Assembly: GCF_014851865.1 (NCBI RefSeq) | Contig: NZ_JACVAM010000002.1 | Location: 1-64,000 of the forward strand | From: Pseudomonas sp. PDM16 | GTDB lineage: Bacteria > Pseudomonadota > Gammaproteobacteria > Pseudomonadales > Pseudomonadaceae | Length of the DNA: 64,000 bases | Reading direction: 5' to 3' | Shown: piece by piece, positions 25,761 through 37,068 of the stretch | Position numbering within the stretch: the stretch's first letter is position 1 | How the letters are laid out: each line of letters begins with the position of its first letter | Translations under genes and position numbers: made by a program | The notes under the pieces: model-generated | What the model was told of the DNA's origin: nothing | What the model saw: the letters and a program-made list of their open reading frames with translations, nothing else | Database searches by the model: none

Positions 25761-27950
25761 ATGAGATCGATTGGCCTCACCGCGCCTTCTGCGTGCCCGT
25801 CGTCCGACCGGCAACCCGCCTTGCGTCTACCCCGTTCCGCGCTGTTCGCCGCCGTGCTGCTGGCCGGCTTCGTCCATACCGCCCAGGCTGCCGAGATACC
25901 GGCCAACGTCGATGGCAAGCGCATCGTCGCCGCCGACCAGGAGCCGGGTAACTGGATGAGTCATGGCCGTACCTACGACGAGCAACGCTACAGCCCGCTG
26001 GAGCAGATCAACCAGCAGAACGTCGGCAAGCTCGGCCTGGCCTGGAGCTACAAGCTCGACCTCGACCGTGGTGTGGAGGCCACACCCATCGTGGTCGACG
26101 GCGTGATGTACACCACCGGGCCGTTCTCGGTGGTGTACGCGCTGGACGCGCGCAATGGCGAACTGTTGTGGAAGTACGACCCGCAGTCGGATCGCTCGCG
26201 CGCCGGGGAGGCCTGCTGCGACGCGGTCAACCGTGGCGTGGCGGTGTGGAAGGGCAAGGTCTACGTCGGCGTGCTCGACGGCCGCCTGGAGGCCATCGAC
26301 GCCAAGACCGGCAAGCGTGCCTGGTCGGTCGACACCCGCGCCGATCACAAGCGCAGCTACACCATCACCGGCGCACCGCGCGTGGTGAACGGCAAGGTGA
26401 TCATCGGCAACGGCGGCGCCGAGTTTGGCGTGCGTGGCTACGTCACCGCCTACGACGCCGAGAGCGGCAAGCAGGCCTGGCGCTTCTACACCGTGCCGGG
26501 CGACCCCAAGCTGCCGCCGGAAGACAAGGCGATGGAGATTGCCCAGAAGACCTGGTTCGGCGACGCCTTCGTCGAGCAGGGCGGTGGCGGTACCGCGTGG
26601 GATTCCTTCGCCTTCGACCCGGAGCTGAACCTGCTCTACATCGGCGTCGGCAACGGCTCGCTGTGGGACCCGAAATGGCGCAGCCAGGCCAAGGGCGACA
26701 ACCTGTTCCTGTCCTCCATCGTCGCGGTCAACGCCGACACCGGCGAATACGCCTGGCACTACCAGACCACCCCGGGCGACGCCTGGGACTTCACCGCCAC
26801 CCAGCACATGATCCTTGCCGAGCTGGAGATCGAAGGTAAGCAGCGCAAGGTGCTGATGCAGGCACCGAAGAACGGTTTCTTCTACGTTATCGACCGCGCC
26901 ACCGGCGAGCTGCTCTCGGCCAAAGGCATCGTCCCGCAGAACTGGACCAAGGGCATGGACATGAAGACCGGTCGGCCCATCGTCGACGAGGAAAACGCGG
27001 CGTATTGGAAGAACGGCAAGCGCAACCTGGTGACCCCGGCGTTCTGGGGCGCGCACGACTGGCACCCGATGTCGTTCAACCCGAAGACCGGGCTGGTGTA
27101 CATCCCCGCGCACATCATGTCGGCCTACTACGAGCACATCCCCGAGGCGCCCAAGCGCAACCCGTTCAAGAGCATGTACCAGCTTGGCCTGCGTACCGGG
27201 ATGATGCCTGAAGGTGCCGACGGCCTGCTGGAAATGGCCAAGACCTGGTCCGGCAAGCTGATCGCCTGGGACCCGGTGAAGCAGGAAGCGGCCTGGGAAG
27301 TGCCCTACGTGACCATCTTCAACGGCGGCACCCTGAGCACCGCCGGCAACCTGGTGTTCGAAGGCAGTGCCGATGGCCGGGTGATCGCCTACGCCGCCGA
27401 GGACGGCAAGAAACTCTGGGAGCAGCCGGCCGCCAGCGGCGTGATGGCGGCGCCGATCACCTATTCGGTGGATGGCGAGCAGTACGTCACCTTCATGGCC
27501 GGCTGGGGCGGTGCCTTCTCCACCTTCGCCGGTGCCCTGTCGTTGCGCGCCGGCGTGCAGCCGTTCGCCCAGGTACTCACCTACAAGCTCGGCGGCACCG
27601 CCAAGCTGCGCGAGCCGGCGCCGCCGGCCGATGCCCCGAAACCGCCGCCGCTGACCGCCGATGCGGCCACCGTGGAGGCCGGCGCCAAGCTGTATGACGG
27701 CCACTGCTCGCAGTGCCACGGCATTCATGCGGTGAGCGGCGGCGTGCTACCGGACCTGCGCAAGCTCACCCCGGAGAAGCACCAGATGTTCCTCGGCATT
27801 CTCTACGGCGGTCGCGTACCGGACGGCATGCCGTCGTTCGCCGAGGCCTTCGATGCCAAGCAGGTGGACCAGATCCATCAGTACCTGATCAAGCGCGCCC
27901 ACGACCTGCAGCAGGAAGGCGACGCCTGGGACAAGTTCAGCGCCAAGTGA
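25761..27950 (+). CDS. Type II quinohaemoprotein alcohol dehydrogenase (PQQ and heme c, soluble periplasmic)
   Basis: 729 residues from the ATG at 25761 (GGAG 7 bases upstream). Signal peptide cleavage is expected after AQA (residue 43). An eight-bladed PQQ propeller domain carries the vicinal disulfide Cys152-Cys153 (GEACCDAV) and several W-docking repeats. From about residue 635 a cytochrome c domain is fused, with heme motif CSQCH at 649-653 and the likely distal Met in PDGMPSF. This is the single-subunit type II (IIB/IIG) enzyme that passes electrons to a blue copper protein or cytochrome, distinct from ExaA, which lacks heme. Substrates are primary alcohols or glycols. Expression should need sigma-54 and an activator. 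Confidence 0.93.
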   Translation: MRSIGLTAPSACPSSDRQPALRLPRSALFAAVLLAGFVHTAQAAEIPANVDGKRIVAADQEPGNWMSHGRTYDEQRYSPLEQINQQNVGKLGLAWSYKLDLDRGVEATPIVVDGVMYTTGPFSVVYALDARNGELLWKYDPQSDRSRAGEACCDAVNRGVAVWKGKVYVGVLDGRLEAIDAKTGKRAWSVDTRADHKRSYTITGAPRVVNGKVIIGNGGAEFGVRGYVTAYDAESGKQAWRFYTVPGDPKLPPEDKAMEIAQKTWFGDAFVEQGGGGTAWDSFAFDPELNLLYIGVGNGSLWDPKWRSQAKGDNLFLSSIVAVNADTGEYAWHYQTTPGDAWDFTATQHMILAELEIEGKQRKVLMQAPKNGFFYVIDRATGELLSAKGIVPQNWTKGMDMKTGRPIVDEENAAYWKNGKRNLVTPAFWGAHDWHPMSFNPKTGLVYIPAHIMSAYYEHIPEAPKRNPFKSMYQLGLRTGMMPEGADGLLEMAKTWSGKLIAWDPVKQEAAWEVPYVTIFNGGTLSTAGNLVFEGSADGRVIAYAAEDGKKLWEQPAASGVMAAPITYSVDGEQYVTFMAGWGGAFSTFAGALSLRAGVQPFAQVLTYKLGGTAKLREPAPPADAPKPPPLTADAATVEAGAKLYDGHCSQCHGIHAVSGGVLPDLRKLTPEKHQMFLGILYGGRVPDGMPSFAEAFDAKQVDQIHQYLIKRAHDLQQEGDAWDKFSAK

Positions 27951-27958
27951 TCCCCGCG

Positions 27959-27986
27959 AACGCGCACCGCTCACCCGGTGCGCGTT
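27959..27986 (+). terminator. Hairpin after the alcohol dehydrogenase gene
   Basis: Perfect 11-bp stem AACGCGCACCG / CGGTGCGCGTT with a 5-base loop and only three T's. It may be a weak terminator that lets some transcription continue into aldA 30 bases on. Confidence 0.55.
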
Positions 27987-28017
27987 TGTCAGCCCACTCC
28001 GTATAGCGAGAGCGACC

Positions 28018-29454
28018 ATGAGCGACATCACCACCTACCAGCACTACATCGACAACGCCTTTGTCGGCAGCGACAACCTGGTCGAGGTACGCAACCCGGC
28101 CAATGCCGACCTGCTGGCGCGTATCCCCGAAGCCGGCAACGAGCAGGTCGAGCGCGCCATTGCCGCGGCCCGCGCCGCACAGAAGGGCTGGGCCGCCAAG
28201 CCGGCTATCGAGCGCGCCGGCTACCTGCGCCAGATCGCCGCCAAGGTGCGCGCCAACGCCCCGCGCCTGGCGCGCATCATCACTGTCGAGGGCGGCAAGG
28301 TGCCGGCCCTGGCCGAGGTGGAGGTCAACTTCACCGCCGACTACCTGGACTACATGGCCGAATGGGCGCGCCGCCTGGAAGGCGAGGTGCTGACCAGCGA
28401 CCGTGCCGGCGAGCACATCTTCCTGCTGCGCAAGCCGCTGGGCGTGGTGGCCGGTATCCTGCCGTGGAATTTCCCGTTCTTCCTCATTGCCCGGAAGATG
28501 GCGCCGGCGCTGATCACCGGCAACACCATCGTGATCAAGCCCAGCGAGGAAACGCCGATCAACTGCTTCGAGTTCGCCAAACTGGTGGCCGAGACCGACC
28601 TGCCGCGCGGTGTGTTCAACGTGGTCGGCGGCACCGGTGCAGGTGCCGGCAGCGCGCTGACCAGTCACGCCGGGGTTGACCTGATCAGCTTCACCGGCAG
28701 CGTCGGCACCGGCTCGCGGATCATGGCCGCGGCGGCGCCGAATATCACCAAGCTCAACCTGGAACTGGGCGGCAAGGCGCCGGCCATCGTGCTGGCCGAT
28801 GCCGATCTGGACCTGGCCGTCACCGCCATCACCGCGTCGCGGGTGATCAACACCGGACAGGTGTGCAACTGTGCCGAACGTGTCTACGTCGAGCGCAAGG
28901 TGGCCGACCAGTTCATCGACAAGATCGCTTCGGCGATGGCGGCTACCCGCTACGGTGATCCTTCCGTCGAGTCCGATCTGGACATGGGCCCGCTGATCAA
29001 CCAGGCCGGCCTGGACAAGGTCGCGCAGATGGTGCGCACGGCGGTCGAGCAGGGCGCCCAGGTGATCACTGGTGGGGCGGTGGCGGACAAGGGCAAGGGC
29101 TTCCATTACCAGCCCACGGTACTGGCCGGCTGCGCCACCGACATGGAGATCATGCGCAAGGAGATCTTCGGTCCGGTGCTGCCGATCCAGATCGTCGATG
29201 ACCTCGACGAGGCCATCGCCCGCGCGAACGACAGCGAGTACGGCCTGACCTCGTCGATCTATACCCGCAACCTCAGCGCCGCTCTCAAGGCCAGCCGCGA
29301 GCTGGACTTCGGCGAGACCTACATCAACCGCGAGAACTTCGAGGCCATGCAGGGCTTCCACGCCGGCACGCGCAAGTCCGGCATCGGTGGTGCGGACGGC
29401 AAGCATGGCTTGTACGAGTACACCCATACACATGTGGTGTACGCCCAGGAGTAA
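28018..29454 (+). CDS. aldA: AldA-type lactaldehyde/glycolaldehyde dehydrogenase
   Basis: 478 residues. It follows E. coli AldA closely: AEVEVNFTADYLDYMAEWARR, GILPWNFPFFLIARKMAPAL, the glutamate loop LELGGKAPAI, the catalytic Cys283 in INTGQVCNCAERV, and the C-terminal ENFEAMQGFHAG / KSGIGGADGKHG. It oxidises lactaldehyde, glycolaldehyde or similar hydroxyaldehydes with NAD+. Placed directly after a quinohaemoprotein alcohol dehydrogenase, it suggests the natural substrates may be diols such as 1,2-propanediol or ethylene glycol rather than only ethanol. Confidence 0.9.
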   Translation: MSDITTYQHYIDNAFVGSDNLVEVRNPANADLLARIPEAGNEQVERAIAAARAAQKGWAAKPAIERAGYLRQIAAKVRANAPRLARIITVEGGKVPALAEVEVNFTADYLDYMAEWARRLEGEVLTSDRAGEHIFLLRKPLGVVAGILPWNFPFFLIARKMAPALITGNTIVIKPSEETPINCFEFAKLVAETDLPRGVFNVVGGTGAGAGSALTSHAGVDLISFTGSVGTGSRIMAAAAPNITKLNLELGGKAPAIVLADADLDLAVTAITASRVINTGQVCNCAERVYVERKVADQFIDKIASAMAATRYGDPSVESDLDMGPLINQAGLDKVAQMVRTAVEQGAQVITGGAVADKGKGFHYQPTVLAGCATDMEIMRKEIFGPVLPIQIVDDLDEAIARANDSEYGLTSSIYTRNLSAALKASRELDFGETYINRENFEAMQGFHAGTRKSGIGGADGKHGLYEYTHTHVVYAQE

Positions 29455-29500
29455 GTCGTCGCTTCGATTGGGCGGGCCGTCCTTGCCAGGTGCGGCTCGC

Positions 29501-29545
29501 TCCTTTTTCCCTGCGCCCGGATTGGTCGGACGCAGGGAAAAAGGA
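29501..29545. terminator. Bidirectional terminator between aldA and the sigma-54 activator gene
   Basis: A perfect 15-base inverted repeat (TCCTTTTTCCCTGCG / CGCAGGGAAAAAGGA) separates the convergent genes. T-rich arms on both sides suit termination in both directions. Confidence 0.88.
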
Positions 29546-29550
29546 AGGAA

Positions 29551-31494
<1,944 letters not shown>

Positions 31495-31631
31495 GGGCAC
31501 TCCCATTGGCCGCGAGTCAGGCTGCGGCGCGTTGTTGTTTTTTGCGGAGCCGTTCGGCCGGCGGCTGGTCCCAACCATACTCCGGCTGGGAGCGATGTGC
31601 AGTCATCCATCCGTCGAACACCGGGGAGGCC

Positions 31632-31647
31632 AGCAAGCGCTGTGCCG
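31632..31647 (-). promoter_or_regulatory. Sigma-54 promoter of the activator gene
   Basis: On the minus strand CGGCACAGCGCTTGCT matches TGGCAC-N5-TTGCW except the first base, with GG and GC exactly ten bases apart. It points toward the activator start at 31494. Confidence 0.72.
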
Positions 31648-31712
31648 CTTCGTCGGATTCACGGCGGTGCCCTGGGTAGCGCGGTTTTCCGCGGCCTGCG
31701 GCGGCGCCTGGC

Positions 31713-31769
31713 AGAACAGCTGTCGCAGCGATGCGACACCTGTAGCGGGCAGGAGGCGACAGTTGTCGC
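31713..31769. promoter_or_regulatory. Three phased activator-binding palindromes
   Basis: Sites of form GCRACA-N2-TGTYGC: 31713-31726 (AGAACAgcTGTCGC), 31733-31746 (GCGACAccTGTAGC) and 31756-31769 (GCGACAgtTGTCGC, perfect). Their centres are 20 and 23 bases apart, about two DNA turns. They lie about 100-140 bases upstream of the start expected from the minus-strand sigma-54 promoter. The perfect copy shares the palindrome of the site upstream of the alcohol dehydrogenase. Confidence 0.7.
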
Positions 31770-31776
31770 GCCTGCC

Positions 31777-31788
31777 CTACCAAATCAG
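31777..31788. promoter_or_regulatory. Candidate operator upstream of pqqA, shared with exaC
   Basis: CTACCAAATCAG, 11 of 12 bases identical to the motif at 23653-23664, with CCCT/AGGG arms around it. It ends about 97 bases before the pqqA start. Confidence 0.45.
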
Positions 31789-31848
31789 GGGCGAAACTCC
31801 TTCGAAAGTATCATTCGGGGGAAGCGGCCCTGGTGCTTAACTCGACCT

Positions 31849-31864
31849 GCCGGAATCTTCCGGC
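31849..31864 (+). promoter_or_regulatory. Leader hairpin upstream of pqqA
   Basis: Perfect 7-bp stem GCCGGAA-TC-TTCCGGC just ahead of the pqqA ribosome site. It may stabilise the pqqA message. Confidence 0.4.
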
Positions 31865-31885
31865 CTACAAGAAGAGGATCGATCC

Positions 31886-31957
31886 ATGTGGACCAAGCCT
31901 AGCTTTACCGACCTGCGCATTGGCTTCGAAGTCACCCTGTACTTCGCCAATCGTTGA
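31886..31957 (+). CDS. pqqA: PQQ precursor peptide PqqA
   Basis: 23 residues, [20 protein letters not shown] and three more. The glutamate (15) and tyrosine (19) that PqqE cross-links to build pyrroloquinoline quinone are present with the required three-residue spacing. GAGG lies 9 bases upstream. The peptide is cut out by proteases after the PqqD-assisted PqqE reaction. A hairpin follows it before pqqB. Confidence 0.97.
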   Translation: MWTKPSFTDLRIGFEVTLYFANR

Positions 31958-31964
31958 TCCGATC

Positions 31965-31984
31965 AGCCCCGGTCCGCCGGGGCT
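31965..31984 (+). terminator. Hairpin between pqqA and pqqB (partial terminator or processing site)
   Basis: Perfect 8-bp stem AGCCCCGG / CCGGGGCT with a 4-base loop, 8 bases after pqqA. The T-run is poor. It would favour more pqqA than pqqB message, fitting the need for excess precursor peptide. Confidence 0.6.
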
Positions 31985-32003
31985 TCTATCTTGGAGCAGC
32001 CGT

Positions 32004-32915
32004 ATGCTCATTCAGATTCTCGGGTCGGCCGCCGGTGGTGGCTTTCCCCAGTGGAACTGCAACTGCCGCAACTGTCGTGGACTGCGCGACGGAACGCTGA
32101 ATGCGCGGTCGCGTACCCAGTCGTCCATCGCTCTCTCCGATGATGGAGTCAACTGGATCCTGTGTAATGCCTCGCCGGACATCCGTGCCCAGCTCGAAGC
32201 TTTCCCGGCGCTACAGCCGGCGCGTGCGGTGCGTGATACCGGTATCTCGGCGGTGGTCCTGCTCGACAGCCAGATCGACCACACCACCGGCCTGCTCAGC
32301 CTGCGCGAGGGCTGCCCGCACGAGGTGTGGTGCACGGAGATGGTCCACCAGGACCTGACCAGCGGTTTCCCGCTGTTCAACATGCTCTCGCACTGGCCGG
32401 GCGGCGGCCTGCGTTGGCAGCCTATCGAGCTGACGCGCAGCTTCACCATCGCCGCCTGCCCGCAGCTGGAGTTCACCCCGTTCCCGCTGCACAGCGCTGC
32501 ACCGCCCTATTCGCCGCACCGCAACGACCCGCACCCCGGCGACAACATTGGCCTGCGGGTACGCGACCGGCGCACCGGTGGCACGCTGTTCTACGCCCCG
32601 GGCCTGGGGCAGGTGGACGCCGAGCTGCGCGCGCAGATGGCCGAGGCCGACTGCCTGCTGGTGGACGGCACCTTCTGGCGCGACGACGAGATGATCCGTG
32701 CCGAGGTCGGCAGCAAGCTCGGCAGTCAGCTGGGTCACCTGCAGCAGAGCGGGCCGGATGGGATGATCGCCGCACTGCAGGGCCTGCCCGCGCGCAAGGT
32801 GCTGATCCATATCAACAATACCAATCCGATCCTCGACGAGGACTCGGCCGAGCGCGCCGAACTGACCGCGCACGGCATTGAAGTCGCCTTCGACGGCATG
32901 GGCATCGAACTCTGA
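32004..32915 (+). CDS. pqqB: PQQ biosynthesis protein PqqB (metallo-beta-lactamase fold)
   Basis: 303 residues. N-terminal [24 protein letters not shown] is the PqqB signature. Metal ligands are visible in [16 protein letters not shown] and later [14 protein letters not shown] precedes the ATG. PqqB is thought to hydroxylate the cross-linked Glu-Tyr intermediate before PqqC acts. It is second in the pqq operon, with 10 bases to pqqC. Confidence 0.96.
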   Translation: MLIQILGSAAGGGFPQWNCNCRNCRGLRDGTLNARSRTQSSIALSDDGVNWILCNASPDIRAQLEAFPALQPARAVRDTGISAVVLLDSQIDHTTGLLSLREGCPHEVWCTEMVHQDLTSGFPLFNMLSHWPGGGLRWQPIELTRSFTIAACPQLEFTPFPLHSAAPPYSPHRNDPHPGDNIGLRVRDRRTGGTLFYAPGLGQVDAELRAQMAEADCLLVDGTFWRDDEMIRAEVGSKLGSQLGHLQQSGPDGMIAALQGLPARKVLIHINNTNPILDEDSAERAELTAHGIEVAFDGMGIEL

Positions 32916-32925
32916 GGAGCCTGGT

Positions 32926-33678
32926 ATGAACCAGCCAGCCATGACCCCCGAGGCATTCGAACAGGCGCTGCGCGCCAAGGGTGCCTGCTACCACATCCAC
33001 CACCCGTTCCATGTGGCCATGTACGAGGGCCGCGCCAGCCGTGAGCAGATCCAGGGCTGGGTGGCCAACCGCTTCTACTATCAGGTGTGCATTCCGCTGA
33101 AGGATGCCGCGATCCTGGCCAATTGCCCGGACCGTGACACCCGCCGCGAATGGATCCAGCGCATCGTCGACCACGATGGCGCGCCGGGTGAGGAGGGTGG
33201 TATCGAGGCCTGGCTGCGCCTGGCCGAGGCGGTGGGCCTGGACCGCAAGCAGGTGCTGTCGCAGGAGCTGGTGCTGCCCGGTGTGCGCTTCGCCGTGGAT
33301 GCCTACGTCAACTTCGCCCGCCGTGCGTCCTGGCAGGAGGCGGCCAGTAGTTCGCTGACCGAGCTGTTCGCCCCGCAGATCCACCAGTCACGCCTGGATA
33401 GCTGGCCACAGCACTACCCCTGGATCGACTCGGCTGGCTACGACTATTTCCGCAAGCGCCTGAAGGAAGCTCGCCGCGATGTCGAGCACGGCCTGCGCAT
33501 CACCCTCGGCCACTACCGCACACGCGAGGCCCAGGAGCGCATGTTGGACATCCTGCAATTCAAGCTCGACGTGCTGTGGAGCATGCTCGACGCCATGAGC
33601 ATGGCCTACGAGCTGGAGCGTCCGCCGTACCACACCGTGACCCGCGAACGGGTCTGGCACCGGGGCATCGCGCTGTGA
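32926..33678 (+). CDS. pqqC: Pyrroloquinoline-quinone synthase PqqC
   Basis: 250 residues, heme-oxygenase-like all-helical fold without cofactor. Characteristic segments are [32 protein letters not shown] near the N-terminus and [16 protein letters not shown] near residue 165. It carries out the last ring closure and eight-electron oxidation to PQQ. The start at 32926 follows GGAG. Confidence 0.97.
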   Translation: MNQPAMTPEAFEQALRAKGACYHIHHPFHVAMYEGRASREQIQGWVANRFYYQVCIPLKDAAILANCPDRDTRREWIQRIVDHDGAPGEEGGIEAWLRLAEAVGLDRKQVLSQELVLPGVRFAVDAYVNFARRASWQEAASSSLTELFAPQIHQSRLDSWPQHYPWIDSAGYDYFRKRLKEARRDVEHGLRITLGHYRTREAQERMLDILQFKLDVLWSMLDAMSMAYELERPPYHTVTRERVWHRGIAL

Positions 33679-33709
33679 TTCGCCCCGTCACGAACAGGAG
33701 TACCTCCCT

Positions 33710-34012
33710 ATGAGCAGCAACCTCGCTCAGGCCAATCAACCGTCCCTGCTGCTCGGTATACCGACCATTCGGCGCGGCTTCCGCCTGCAGTTCGAGCCGG
33801 CCCAGGGCTGCCACGTGCTGCTCTACCCGGAGGGCATGATCAAGCTTAACGAGAGTGCCGGCGAGATACTCAAGATGGTGGACGGCCAGCGCAGCGTGGC
33901 GACCATCGTCGCCGAACTGCAGAGCCGTTTCCCTGAAATCCAGGGGATCGACGAAGACATCCTGGCGTTCCTTGAGGTGGCCCATGCTCAGTTCTGGATC
34001 GAGTTGCGCTAA
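33710..34012 (+). CDS. pqqD: PqqA-binding chaperone PqqD
   Basis: 100 residues. The core [37 protein letters not shown] is typical of the winged-helix PqqD/RiPP recognition element that presents PqqA to PqqE. The 3' end overlaps the start of pqqE by 29 bases, so the two are made together, matching their complex. Confidence 0.95.
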   Translation: MSSNLAQANQPSLLLGIPTIRRGFRLQFEPAQGCHVLLYPEGMIKLNESAGEILKMVDGQRSVATIVAELQSRFPEIQGIDEDILAFLEVAHAQFWIELR

Positions 34013-35138
34013 ACCCGGCGTGCAGGTCGGCCCGCCGTTCTGGTTGCTGGCCGAGCTGACCTACCGCTGCCCGCTGCAGTGTCCGTACTGCTCGAACCCG
34101 CTGGACTTCGCTCGCCAGGGCGAGGAGCTGAGCACCGCCGAGTGGATCGAGGTGTTTCGCCAGGCCCGTGAACTGGGGGCGGCGCAGCTGGGTTTCTCCG
34201 GCGGAGAGCCGCTGGTGCGCCAGGACCTGGTCGAGCTGATCCAGGCGGCCCGTGGGCTGGGTTACTACACCAACCTGATCACCTCTGGCATCGGCCTCAC
34301 CGAGGCCAAGGTGGCGGCGTTCGCCGAGGCCGGCCTGGACCATATCCAGATCAGCTTCCAGGCCGCCGACGAGGAACTCAACAACCTGCTCGCCGGCAGC
34401 GGCAAGGCCTATGCGCAGAAAGTCGCCATGGCCCGCGCGGTGAAGGCCCATGGCTACCCGATGGTGCTCAACTTCGTCACCCACCGACACAACATCGATC
34501 GCATCGATCAGATCATCGAGCTGTGCCTGGAGTTGGAGGCGGACTTCGTCGAGCTCGCCACCTGCCAGTTCTACGGCTGGGCCCAGCTCAACCGTGCCGG
34601 CCTGCTGCCGAGCAAGGCGCAACTGGAACGCGCCGAGCGCATCACCAATGAATACCGGGCGAAGCTGGCGGCACAGAATCACCCGTGCAAGCTGATCTTC
34701 GTCACCCCGGATTACTACGAGGAGCGCCCCAAGGCCTGCATGAACGGCTGGGGCAACCTGTTCCTCGACGTCACTCCGGACGGCACCGCCTTGCCCTGCC
34801 ACAGCGCGCGGCAGTTGCCGGTGAAATTCCCCAACGTGCGCGAGCACGACATCCGCCACATCTGGTACGACTCCTTCGGCTTCAACCGCTTCCGTGGCGA
34901 CGACTGGATGCCGGAGCCGTGCCGCAGTTGCGACGAGAAGGAACGCGATTTCGGCGGCTGTCGCTGCCAGGCGTTCATGCTCACCGGCACGGCGGAGAAC
35001 GCCGACCCGGTCTGCGCCAAGTCGGCCCACCACGGCATGATCCTCGATGCGCGCCATGAAGCTGAATTGGGCGCGGTCGGCCTTGGCGAGCTGACCTTCC
35101 GCAACGACAAGGCCTCGCGGCTGATCTGCAAGGCATGA
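33984..35138 (+). CDS. pqqE: Radical SAM enzyme PqqE
   Basis: 384 residues from the ATG at 33984. The radical SAM cluster motif C29-x3-C33-x2-C36 ([14 protein letters not shown]) is followed by a GGEP-type SAM loop ([11 protein letters not shown]). The C-terminal SPASM-like region binds extra clusters ([16 protein letters not shown]). It forms the carbon-carbon bond between Glu and Tyr of PqqA. Overlaps pqqD by 29 and pqqH by 4 bases. Confidence 0.97.
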   Translation: MLSSGSSCAKPGVQVGPPFWLLAELTYRCPLQCPYCSNPLDFARQGEELSTAEWIEVFRQARELGAAQLGFSGGEPLVRQDLVELIQAARGLGYYTNLITSGIGLTEAKVAAFAEAGLDHIQISFQAADEELNNLLAGSGKAYAQKVAMARAVKAHGYPMVLNFVTHRHNIDRIDQIIELCLELEADFVELATCQFYGWAQLNRAGLLPSKAQLERAERITNEYRAKLAAQNHPCKLIFVTPDYYEERPKACMNGWGNLFLDVTPDGTALPCHSARQLPVKFPNVREHDIRHIWYDSFGFNRFRGDDWMPEPCRSCDEKERDFGGCRCQAFMLTGTAENADPVCAKSAHHGMILDARHEAELGAVGLGELTFRNDKASRLICKA

Positions 35139-36991
35139 GTCACTCTCGCGATCAGGGCTCGGCCATGGCAGCCACCTGGTCCGCCACGCAGGCGGCCGCC
35201 GCCGGCCGTGATTTTGCCGAGCTGCACGCAGCCCACGGCGGCGTGCTGTGGGTCGAGTTCGATCCGGCCAGCGGGCGTAGCTCGCTGCAGTTCCTCCTTG
35301 GCGTGCAGCGCCGCGAATTGACCCCGCCGGGCTATTCGGTACGCAGCAAGGTCTACGAATACGGTGGTGGTGCCAGCTGCGTCACCACCAGTGGCGTGGC
35401 TTTCGTCAACGAGGCCGATCAGCAGGTCTATCACCTCGATCTCGTCGGCACCGCGCCGCAGGCGCTGACAGAGCAGTTCTCCTGCCGCTACGGCGATCTG
35501 GCCTTCGTTCCGGCTTGGCAGGCGGTGCTGGCGGTGGAGGAGAGCCGCGAGCCGGGCGAGGTGGAGCACCGCATCGTTCGCCTCGGCCTGGACGGCAGCC
35601 GCCAGGTGCTGGTGCAGGGTGCCGACTTCTACGCCGCGCCGACGATGGATGAGACTGGCACGCGCCTGGTCTGGGTCGAGTGGGATCGCCCGCAGCAGCC
35701 CTGGACCGCCACCCGCCTGTGCCAGCGGCACCGCTCGCCAGCCGGTGACTGGAGCCGTACCCAGGTACTGGCCGGCGAGGGCGGCGAGGAGTCGCTGCAG
35801 CAGCCGCGCTTCGCCGCCGATGGTCGCCTGTATTGCCTGAGTGATCGACATGGCTGGTGGCAGCCACTGCGTGAGGGCGACAACGGCCTGCAGCCGGTGC
35901 TCGATGCGGCTTGCGATCATGCCCCGGCGCCGTGGCAGCTCGGCGGGCGCAGCTACCTGCCGCTGGAGGGCGGAGGCTTGCTGCTGAGCCGCATCACTCC
36001 TGCGACAGGGCAGTTGCTGGAGCGTACCGATGCCGGCTATGAGCGGCGCCTGGCCACGGACTTCAGTCGCTTCCGTGCGCTGGCGGCGGACGAGCGTTAT
36101 TTCTACTGCGTGGCCGCCGCACCGGATCGCCTGCCGGCGTTGCTGGCCATCGACCGCCATGACGACAGTCTGAGCGTGCTGGCCGGTGGCGAGCGACCGC
36201 TGGACGAGGTGCTGCTGCCGCGCCCCGAAGCCATCGCCTTCGCCAGTGGCGGCGAGACCGCCCATGGCTATTTCTACCCAGCTCAGGGCTCGGGGCCGAC
36301 GCCGCTGGTGGTGTTCCTCCACGGCGGGCCGACTTCATCCAGCTACCCGGTGTTCGACCCGCGCATTCCGTTCTGGACCCTGCGAGGCTTCGCCGTGCTC
36401 GACCTCAACTACCGTGGCAGCGCCGGCTTTGGCCGTGTCTACCGGCAGCGCCTGCAGGGCGAGTGGGGGCGCATCGAACTGGAAGATATCCGCGCCGGCG
36501 TCGACCACCTGGCCGACCTCGGGCGCATCGACCCGGCCAGGGTGTTCGTGCGCGGTGCCAGCGCCGGAGGGTATAGCGCACTCCTGGCCCTGGCCCAGGG
36601 TGGTTATGCCGGTGGCGCCAGCCTGTATGGCGTCAGCGATCCGCTGGCGTTGCGCCGGCTTACCCACAAGTTCGAGGCGGATTACCTGGACTGGCTGCTG
36701 GGTGATCCGCAGCAGCATGTCGAGCGCTACCGGCGGCGCACGCCACTGCGCCAGGCCGGGCGCATCCGCGTCCCGGTGATTTTCTTCCAGGGTGGTCGGG
36801 ATGCGGTGGTGGTGCCGCAGCAGACCGAGAGCATGGTCGCCGCGTTGCGGGACAATGGCGTCACTGTGGAGTACCGCCTTTTCCCCGACGAGGGCCACGG
36901 CTTCCGCCAGGCCGAGCATCAGGCCGCAGCGCTGGAGGCGGAACACGCGTTCTATCGTGCCCTGCTGGAGGCAGCCTCTGCGGTGCTCTAG
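35135..36991 (+). CDS. pqqH: S9-family prolyl oligopeptidase-like peptidase, PqqH
   Basis: 618 residues. An N-terminal beta-propeller (about 30-340) is followed by an alpha/beta-hydrolase domain with nucleophile GASAGGYS, Asp in GGRDAVV and His in DEGHGF. There is no signal peptide. It overlaps pqqE by 4 bases (ATGA), so it belongs to the pqq operon. In P. aeruginosa the equivalent gene sits between pqqE and ercA. A role in trimming the PqqA product is plausible but not proven from sequence. Confidence 0.88.
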   Translation: MSHSRDQGSAMAATWSATQAAAAGRDFAELHAAHGGVLWVEFDPASGRSSLQFLLGVQRRELTPPGYSVRSKVYEYGGGASCVTTSGVAFVNEADQQVYHLDLVGTAPQALTEQFSCRYGDLAFVPAWQAVLAVEESREPGEVEHRIVRLGLDGSRQVLVQGADFYAAPTMDETGTRLVWVEWDRPQQPWTATRLCQRHRSPAGDWSRTQVLAGEGGEESLQQPRFAADGRLYCLSDRHGWWQPLREGDNGLQPVLDAACDHAPAPWQLGGRSYLPLEGGGLLLSRITPATGQLLERTDAGYERRLATDFSRFRALAADERYFYCVAAAPDRLPALLAIDRHDDSLSVLAGGERPLDEVLLPRPEAIAFASGGETAHGYFYPAQGSGPTPLVVFLHGGPTSSSYPVFDPRIPFWTLRGFAVLDLNYRGSAGFGRVYRQRLQGEWGRIELEDIRAGVDHLADLGRIDPARVFVRGASAGGYSALLALAQGGYAGGASLYGVSDPLALRRLTHKFEADYLDWLLGDPQQHVERYRRRTPLRQAGRIRVPVIFFQGGRDAVVVPQQTESMVAALRDNGVTVEYRLFPDEGHGFRQAEHQAAALEAEHAFYRALLEAASAVL

Positions 36992-37068
36992 ACAGAAGGT
37001 CCGATTGCAAAGCCCGGCGATTGCAGTAGGCTGCGGGAAGATCACCAAAACAAGAAAAAGGCCGTGGT

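Noticed and set aside
31771..31885. Sigma-54 promoter directly in front of pqqA
   Set aside because: No GG-N10-GC pair with a TGGCAC/TTGC-like context was found on the plus strand there, so pqqA is more likely read from another promoter type.
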